Translations under genes and position numbers: made by a program | The notes under the pieces: model-generated | Seen by the model: only the letters and a program-made list of their open reading frames with translations | Database searches by the model: none | What the model was told of the DNA's origin: nothing | Source: Strix aluco | Lineage: Eukaryota; Chordata; Aves; Strigiformes; Strigidae | Direction: 5' to 3' | Length of the DNA: 64,000 nt | NCBI RefSeq assembly: GCF_031877795.1 | Contig: NC_133931.1 | Location: 136,438,621-136,502,620, forward strand | Shown: piece by piece, positions 63,773 to 64,000 of the stretch | Layout of the letters: the number at the start of each line of letters is the position of its first letter | Position numbering within the stretch: the stretch's first letter is position 1

Positions 63773-64000
63773 CACCCGACTGATAATCCTCTCTTTCTAA
63801 ATAAGAGTATGTCTAAATGCATACAGATAATTGGCAGATACAGCCACTGTATCTATCTGGACACCTTCAGGAAACCAGAGGTTTAATGTTACTGCGAGTG
63901 TGTTTCACTTGTTGAGGGCAGATCAGTCTCATGTATGTGGTACCTTCCATTGAAGGGGAAAATTACACAGAAGCTCAGCAAGGTGATCTTCCAGATATTA
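63773..64000. other. Unannotated right edge
   Basis: No gene, repeat or regulatory motif that I recognise. Confidence 0.4.

Noticed and set aside
1-64000. CRISPR arrays, bacterial operons, tRNA or rRNA genes
   Set aside because: Nothing with the needed repeats, cloverleaf or rRNA sequence was seen, and the window is clearly vertebrate.

Overview
The window is vertebrate genomic DNA and almost certainly avian. It is AT-rich, has spliced genes with GT-AG introns, and carries many CR1 LINE copies in both orientations. It also holds one probable endogenous-retrovirus LTR of a type I associate with birds and one remnant of an old palindromic amniote repeat. I cannot name the species.

The only protein-coding genes I can support are two tandem paralogues of the anterior gradient family (ER-resident, thioredoxin-fold protein disulfide isomerase relatives), both on the minus strand. 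AGR2 occupies the left edge. Six coding exons lie between position 1 and 3052, a probable non-coding first exon ends at 4708, and a TATA box sits at about 4789. The last part of the protein lies beyond the left edge. AGR3 occupies about 33.3 to 40.4 kb. All seven coding exons are present and encode a 165-residue protein from signal peptide to a C-terminal QTEL. Further leader exons may lie near 45.5 to 45.7 kb. Matching AGR2 and AGR3 exons have the same phases and nearly the same lengths, as expected for a tandem duplication.

Layout: 1-4.8 kb AGR2 and its promoter. 4.8-33.3 kb intergenic, with a 3' CR1 (10.8-11.9 kb), a long CR1 carrying the endonuclease region (28.2-30.1 kb) abutting an opposite-strand CR1 (30.1-30.5 kb), and a well-preserved CR1 (31.7-32.3 kb). 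33.3-40.4 kb AGR3, with one CR1 in an intron. 40.4-45.9 kb the putative 5' leader region of AGR3. 45.9-64 kb intergenic, with a polypurine G-rich tract (47.5 kb), a palindromic repeat remnant (52.2 kb), an old minus-strand CR1 (57.0-57.8 kb) and the probable LTR (62.9-63.8 kb).

In known vertebrates AGR2 and AGR3 act in the ER of secretory and ciliated epithelia, where AGR2 helps mucin folding. The most notable point is that AGR3 here encodes a two-cysteine CQYC motif, whereas human AGR3 as I remember it has CQYS. The second is a candidate upstream leader exon whose short ORF would end overlapping the AGR3 start codon. No wholly new system is evident.
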